Shown: piece after piece, positions 59,230 through 64,000 of the stretch
Position numbering within the stretch: position 1 is the stretch's first letter
Layout of the letters: every line of letters starts with the position of its first letter
Assembly: GCF_041146395.1 (NCBI RefSeq)
Contig: NC_090984.1
Location: forward strand, 88,237,114 to 88,301,113
Reading direction: 5' to 3'
DNA length: 64,000 bases
From: Eulemur rufifrons
Taxonomy: Eukaryota > Chordata > Mammalia > Primates > Lemuridae
Notes under the pieces: model-generated
Database searches by the model: none
Told to the model about the DNA's origin: nothing
The model's input: the letters and a program-made list of their open reading frames with translations, nothing else
Position numbers and translations under genes: made by a program

Positions 59230-59750
59230 TCACATTTTTATGAAGAAACATTTCAAGCATGCAGAAAGCATTAAACAAAAGTAATGAACACTGTGTACTC
59301 ACTGCAGCTTCTTAAATCTGTGTTTTTTTTTTTTTGCCATTTCTGTTTCACATCACTTTTTAAAGAAATAAAAGTTTTTTTTTGACTTTTTTTTTAATCT
59401 ATGTTCTCTGAATATTCCTTCCCCTTCTTCTTCCCCTGAGGAAACCACCACTCTGAATTTGGCATTTATAATTTCTCATGTATTTTATATTTATATATCT
59501 ATAAACATCTGTACTTGTCCATGAATAGTATATAGTCAAGTTTTGCTTGTTTTTAAACTTTATATAAATAGTCTCAGACTGTATGATTCCCATACCTTGT
59601 TTATTTGGTTCGACTTTTCGTTTTGGAGATTTATCCACGTTGAGACATGTAGTCCATAATTTTTTAACTGCTGTAATTTACATTGTAGGAATGTGCCACT
59701 ACTTATTTATTCATTTTTTATTTGTTGCTCACCTGTTTCACTATCTTCAT
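59230..59750 (-). repeat. L1: Old L1 (L1M-type) 3' end, antisense
   Basis: 'acatttcaagcatgcagaaa', 'gtaatgaacactgtgtactc', 'aaaccaccactctgaatttg', 'aaactttatataaatagtct' and 'attttttaactgctgtaatt' match antisense old L1 3' regions. Two T-runs at about 59323-59334 and 59376-59394 lie inside. Confidence 0.75.
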
Positions 59751-61409
59751 ATTATATTTTAATCTTCTCTCAATCATTGCATTTTGTGACTTTTTAAGAG
59801 TTAGGCAGTAAACCACAGCTTGCTATTATAACAAGAAAATGCAGGTCACAGCACAGAACGTAAAGGTGCCCGTGTAGCGTTTTGCATGGTAATAAGGTAG
59901 AATTCTCTTCTGGATGTTGCAAGGGCCACCTCTAAGCTTGGTGTAAGAAATTTGTTTTTGCAATGTCACGTTTCATTTTTTTTCCCTAAAGCATATTTAA
60001 AGCAGACCTCTGAGAGACTCTAGGGTTGTATTTTTAAGGAATATATATTTTTTCCCTTAAATCCTCGCCCCCCTCCTTCATTCTTCTGTTTTCTTCATCC
60101 AGCTTGTGATGAGGGACAGAACTGAATTGTTGCCCAGGAATTTTGGGCTGATTCATCCTCTATTTGCCACATATTCTTGAAAATCAATTAAAAGGAGAAG
60201 AAGAAAAGGCTGTAGGAAGTTAGTTTGGTAATTTCAGGGAGGAATGTCAAAAAAACTTATTTCGCCTCCCTAGGCGCCTCCCACCCAGACCTCCCTCTTC
60301 TCCCTGCCCTGCCGGCTCACTCTGCATACGCTCCCCAGCCCTCCCAGAGCAGTGTGGCTTTATCTCCATGAGGTCCTTTCCGGGACCCATGAAACCCACT
60401 GCAGTTATCCCATCTGGTTATGGGACATCCGTGATTTTAGTTGAACTATATTTAGCGAGGCTGGGATCATGTGTCCCAGTGCTCTTTGGGGAGAGCTATT
60501 TCCAGGAAGGCAGAGGGCCTGAGGGTGTGGGGTAAGGCAGAGACAGCACAGCTGCAGGGACAGTTGTAAAACAGATTAAACCCTCCCCACAGCTGAATGT
60601 ATTCTACCAATGTAAAAGTTGATCTCCTTTTTTTTTTTTAAACCCTCAAGGGCCCCCGAGGAGAGGGATGTGTCTCTGGAACCTTAACTTGGCAAAAATT
60701 GGTCTTACGGTTGGGAATGCGGCTGACCCAAGGCAAGAAGCTTCAAGAGCTGAAAGGGTCACAGAAAGGTCAAGGGGAAGAAAGGTGGGGGAATGAGGGG
60801 GCCCAGATGAAATATTTCAGGGACTGTAAGCTTTTAAATAAATATTCCCGCCCCTACCCTTGGCTTATCAAGTCCTCCTAAGCTTTTGAAGTTTACTAAT
60901 CTTGCCACCCTCAAAGTCCCTGTGTTCTAGAGACTGGGTCTGCTTTCAACTGTCACATTGTCCCAGAAACAAGGCAAATGAATGTTGGGAGGTTTGTTAT
61001 CGGGAGGACAGTATCTGTGGGGGCCCTCAGGCCTGCTGAGAAAGTCAAAGTAAAGGTAAATGCCTTTGTGACCTCTGGATCAGATCACCTTTCTCTTCTC
61101 TAGTCTTCGTGCTCAAGGACTAGGGTACTCCGGTGGCCCTGGCTAGTCTTCTAGGTTTTTCTTTCTGGTGTAAGCTAATAATTTATTTATGATATTTTAT
61201 CCAAGATGCTCCTTGCTTAATTGCAGGATTATCAAAACCAAAACAGTAAGAGCCAGATGTGATGAGCTAGTGGTGTAGAAGTGGTCATAGGATTGAAAAT
61301 GTTGGAGAATCCTTATTTTCAAGTGTTTCCTGCTGGCTGCATGGATGCCATAGCCTATTTGGGGACGTGGCGAATAATATTTAAGGAGAGTCAGCACTCT
61401 ATGAACACT
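59751..61409. other. Unassigned sequence with a GC-richer patch
   Basis: Largely repeat-free. About 60250-60560 is GC-richer than its surroundings, with several pyrimidine-rich stretches and a few CpGs, but it does not look like a CpG island. It could be regulatory, but this cannot be shown from the sequence alone. No convincing exon. Confidence 0.45.
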
Positions 61410-61625
61410 CCCCATCTGTCCTGTACTTGGCTAAGCTTCTATCTGTATTCTCATTTCGTCTTTCCAACAACCCATATACAACCCTGTATGTATTCTCATT
61501 TTGTCTTTCCTTATCCCCTATTTATCAGATGAGAAGACTGAGGCTTAGAGAGATTCAGTAATTTTGCAGAGCTGATACATGGAAGAATCAAGATTTGAAC
61601 CCAGGTCTAAAAGGATCTGGAACAC
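61410..61625 (-). repeat. MIR: MIR SINE, antisense, with local duplication
   Basis: 'atttatcagatgagaagact', 'gaggcttagagagattcagt', 'aattttgcagagctgataca' and 'gatttgaacccaggtctaaa' are the antisense MIR core. A 21-base block 'tgtattctcatttcgtcttt' plus C (61446-61466) recurs with one change at 61490-61510. Confidence 0.8.
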
Positions 61626-61859
61626 ATATTTTTCCTTATTCCATCGCCACAAGGTGGGGTACACATCTGTGTGTGGTGTACAGCATATGGGATCATATTT
61701 TAACTTGGTGATGTGAGGATATCAACCTATTTAGAAATTGCTCATCTTGTATTAGTGTTCTGTACAAAGTCCACAGGGTTTATTAAACAAAATTAGGGGG
61801 AATCTTTGGATGTTCCAAGAATTTCCTATTTTCTTTTCTAGTCAAGTTGACCACTTTAC

Positions 61860-62130
61860 TCCTTTGTCCATTCATTCAGTATTTATCAGGTGTCTAGTAT
61901 GTGCCAGACACAGGGCTAAATGCTGGGAAGACAATGGTAAGCAGTAGCAACCACTCACCCTGGGCCATGGAGCTAGACTTTCATGTAATCAAATATTTAC
62001 AAAAATGTGGAATTTCTCTTGGGATGAGTGCTGTGAAGAGAGGAGTACAGGGATTGAGTGTTCATGAGGCGGGTATGTGACTAGTCCGAGTGGTTGGGGA
62101 CGACTTCCAGGGAAGTGATGCAGGAGTGGT
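61860..62130 (-). repeat. L2: L2 3' half, antisense
   Basis: 'tcattcagtatttatcaggt', 'gtctagtatgtgccagacac', 'agggctaaatgctgggaaga', 'gatgagtgctgtgaagagag' and 'gacgacttccagggaagtga' follow the antisense L2 3' sequence. Confidence 0.75.
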
Positions 62131-62655
62131 GTGTCTATGGAGAGACTCTGTAACTATTTGAGATGGACAAAGCCGTGTGGTTCTGCCTTGACTGCCCAGC
62201 AAAGGAGGAGCCACTGGGCATGTCCTTGATTTGGCCTCTCATTTGGGATCATCTCTTTGGCCTGGAGGAAAAAAATGCTCAAGATTATGAGATGTCAGGC
62301 GAGCATTTCATAGATTCAAGCACAACTTAACATAGAATGCACAGGAAGCAGGAGGCTCCCATTTGTCCAGCCTAAAAATGGACCTAAGTATCTCTTGTTT
62401 ATTGGAGGGTGGTTATAATAGGAACTAGTACTGTTTATCTTGCCTGTATCATGGACAGGAAGCCAATCTTTAGAATAATAATTATTTAGGCTTCATGAAG
62501 ATACATCCAGTAAAGTTTCTTCTACACAGAACAGCACTCATGAAGTCCTAGAATCTTAATGGTGGAAGGATGTTAATGAATGTTGATGGAGAAGGATCAT
62601 GGTCATGTCTAGCACCCTATTTGGCCAATGAGAGAAGTGAAGCCCAGTGGTCAGC
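62131..62655. other. Unassigned sequence, no gene seen
   Basis: Nothing recognised. Confidence 0.45.
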
Positions 62656-62659
62656 TGCA

Positions 62660-62765
62660 CATGGCTAGGCTCATTCATTCATGCACTGTCCTGGGTGCTG
62701 CAGCCACAGTGGTGATCAAACCAGATAAAACTACTGCCCTGACTGGGCTCTCCCCAGCTTCCCAG
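62660..62765 (-). repeat. L2: L2 fragment, antisense
   Basis: 'ctcattcattcatgcactgt', 'cctgggtgctgcagccacag', 'tggtgatcaaaccagataaa' and 'actactgccctgactgggct' match the antisense L2 3' end. Confidence 0.65.
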
Positions 62766-63479
62766 TCCCAGCCCAGTGCTCTTCTATATTCACTTCCCAG
62801 ACCTCACTTTTCACTGGAAATGAGTTCTCCTTAGGGCAAGCAGGCATATTTTTATTAATGACTCTCCTGAAATTTGGAGCCCAGACTTATAATGACTAAG
62901 GCAAATGTCTGTGAGAACCTCCTATAAGTGAGTGATGCCAACATTTTCCTTAATTAACATAGAGTTGCTCTCTTGAAAAATGGAGTGTTATCTCCCCGTA
63001 ACAAAGCCATGCTCTTTCTTGACTCCAAGTATTGGCTATTGTGGGCTTTAGCTAGGGGATTGTTAAGAAAATATTGATTTTTTAGTTGCCTTTTTAAAAA
63101 TCGCAGCAGCAAAATATTTATCTATTGATTGCTGTTTTTGTTTATTATCCTTAGAGTAAGGGAAATAGCCTCTAAGCTGGAGGTTGAAAAAAATCATTCA
63201 TTTCTTCTTATAGTTATCTAGGTCTAGTACGTTTTTTTCAGATGGTTTTTTTCATTTTATTATTTTTGTGTTAAGTGAAGAATTAGGAATTAATAGTTTT
63301 TTTTAAACAGATGGCTACCCCTGAAAAGTAGTATCTACCTACTGAGTGATTGTCACCAGTTTCAAATTCATTCACTGTTTTCAATGGATGACTTTCCTAG
63401 TGATGCCACATAACATTTTAATAGCTGATGACCCTTTTTTGTTGGAACTAGATACCTGGATATCCCAAATTGATGTATT
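62766..63479. other. Unassigned sequence, no gene seen
   Basis: AT-rich with several T-runs. Nothing recognised. Confidence 0.45.
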
Positions 63480-63665
63480 GTAAGCCCAATAATAATACTA
63501 ACTTATGCGGTGCTTGCTATGGGTTAGGATCTCTTTCTACCAGTTTAATATAACTCATTTTAATTCTCACAATCATCCATGGAAGGATGTGTTGTTCTTT
63601 TTTCCACTGTACAGATGAGGAGGCTGCGTGGAAGAATGTTAAGTACCAGTATGTTAAAATGCCAC
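63480..63665 (-). repeat. MIR: MIR SINE, antisense
   Basis: 'taataatactaacttatgcg', 'gtgcttgctatgggttagga', 'attttaattctcacaatcat' and 'ccactgtacagatgaggagg' give the antisense 3' half of MIR. Confidence 0.8.
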
Positions 63666-64000
63666 CTTTAGTTCTGGGATAACTCTTATCATTTCTCACT
63701 TCATTCCCAAATCTTCACTAAATATGCTGAACCTATCTCCAGGCCAGTCATTTGTTGTGCAAACTCACATTGATTTTTCAATCTCTCACTCTCAAAGTCA
63801 GAGCTGATAATGACTTTGACTATCAACTGGTTCGACTGCCCTCCCTTCGTGGCTCTCTTCACCGGACTTTCCAGGGAAATCAAAGTCAAAAGGTAAAAGC
63901 CCCAACACTCTCTTTATCACCTTCAGTGTCCTTTTATCTAGATCTCTCTAATGATAAGTCCTAATGAGCTGATCTCTGCAATTGAAATTCTGGTTTTGTT
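63666..64000. other. Unassigned sequence, no gene seen
   Basis: Nothing recognised. The 62- and 70-codon frames on opposite strands overlap each other and are probably chance. Confidence 0.4.

Overview
The window is non-coding nuclear DNA from a primate, almost certainly a strepsirrhine and most likely a lemur. The decisive evidence is the Alus. Four of the five Alu copies share a non-human internal linker (A-rich, of the form AAGAAATTATCTGGCCAACT followed by a short TA run) and the left-monomer phrase 'cctagcactctgggaggccgaggcgggtgga'-type start, a combination I know from lemur Alu subfamilies. Old mammalian repeats (MIR, L2, MER5A, MER20, MER2/Tigger, MLT1-type LTRs, old L1 3' ends) make up most of what else can be recognised. 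No prokaryotic or viral gene organisation is present. I found no intact protein-coding gene and no convincing exon of a known gene. Nearly all open frames are short and look like chance; the ones that mean something are fragments of L1 ORF2 and of a Tigger transposase.

Layout. 1-9 kb: old LTR pieces (1.39-1.99, 5.24-5.69 kb), a MER5A split by an Alu (4.4-5.0 kb), a MER20 (6.8 kb) and otherwise unassigned unique sequence. 9-12.4 kb: a MIR split by an AluJ-like copy, then two lemur-type Alus in the same orientation, the second with a perfect 16-bp target-site duplication and a 32-A tail. 13-20 kb: L2 pieces and two copies of an old interspersed family that I cannot name. 20-25 kb: a CA microsatellite, a 100-bp pyrimidine tract in front of a possible cryptic exon, a G-run, a 141-bp segment that recurs at 29.3 kb, and a hAT-like element. 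26-31.4 kb: old L1, MIR, a third copy of the unnamed family, a MaLR-type LTR and a 5'-truncated L1. 31.5-35.2 kb is the most structured part: an antisense L2 split by a MER2-ended Tigger, which is itself split by an Alu and by a 133-bp inverted copy of sequence from 1.5 kb upstream. 35-50 kb is mostly unique sequence with MIR, L2, MER5A and old L1 scraps. 50.0-53.5 kb holds an L1 whose 5' half is inverted (twin-priming structure) and which also has an internal ORF2 deletion. 54-64 kb has a hAT element with a perfect 8-bp target-site duplication, old L1 and LTR fragments, and MIR/L2.

There are no genes acting together here, and I see no new gene system. What deserves attention is genome-rearrangement history: the templated inverted insertion inside the Tigger, the 141-bp copy abutting an L1 5' end, the twin-primed L1 and the Alu with an odd 5' extension. 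Repeat names come from recognition of consensus features, without a database search. Boundaries of MIR, L2, LTR and old L1 pieces are approximate, usually within 10-40 bases.
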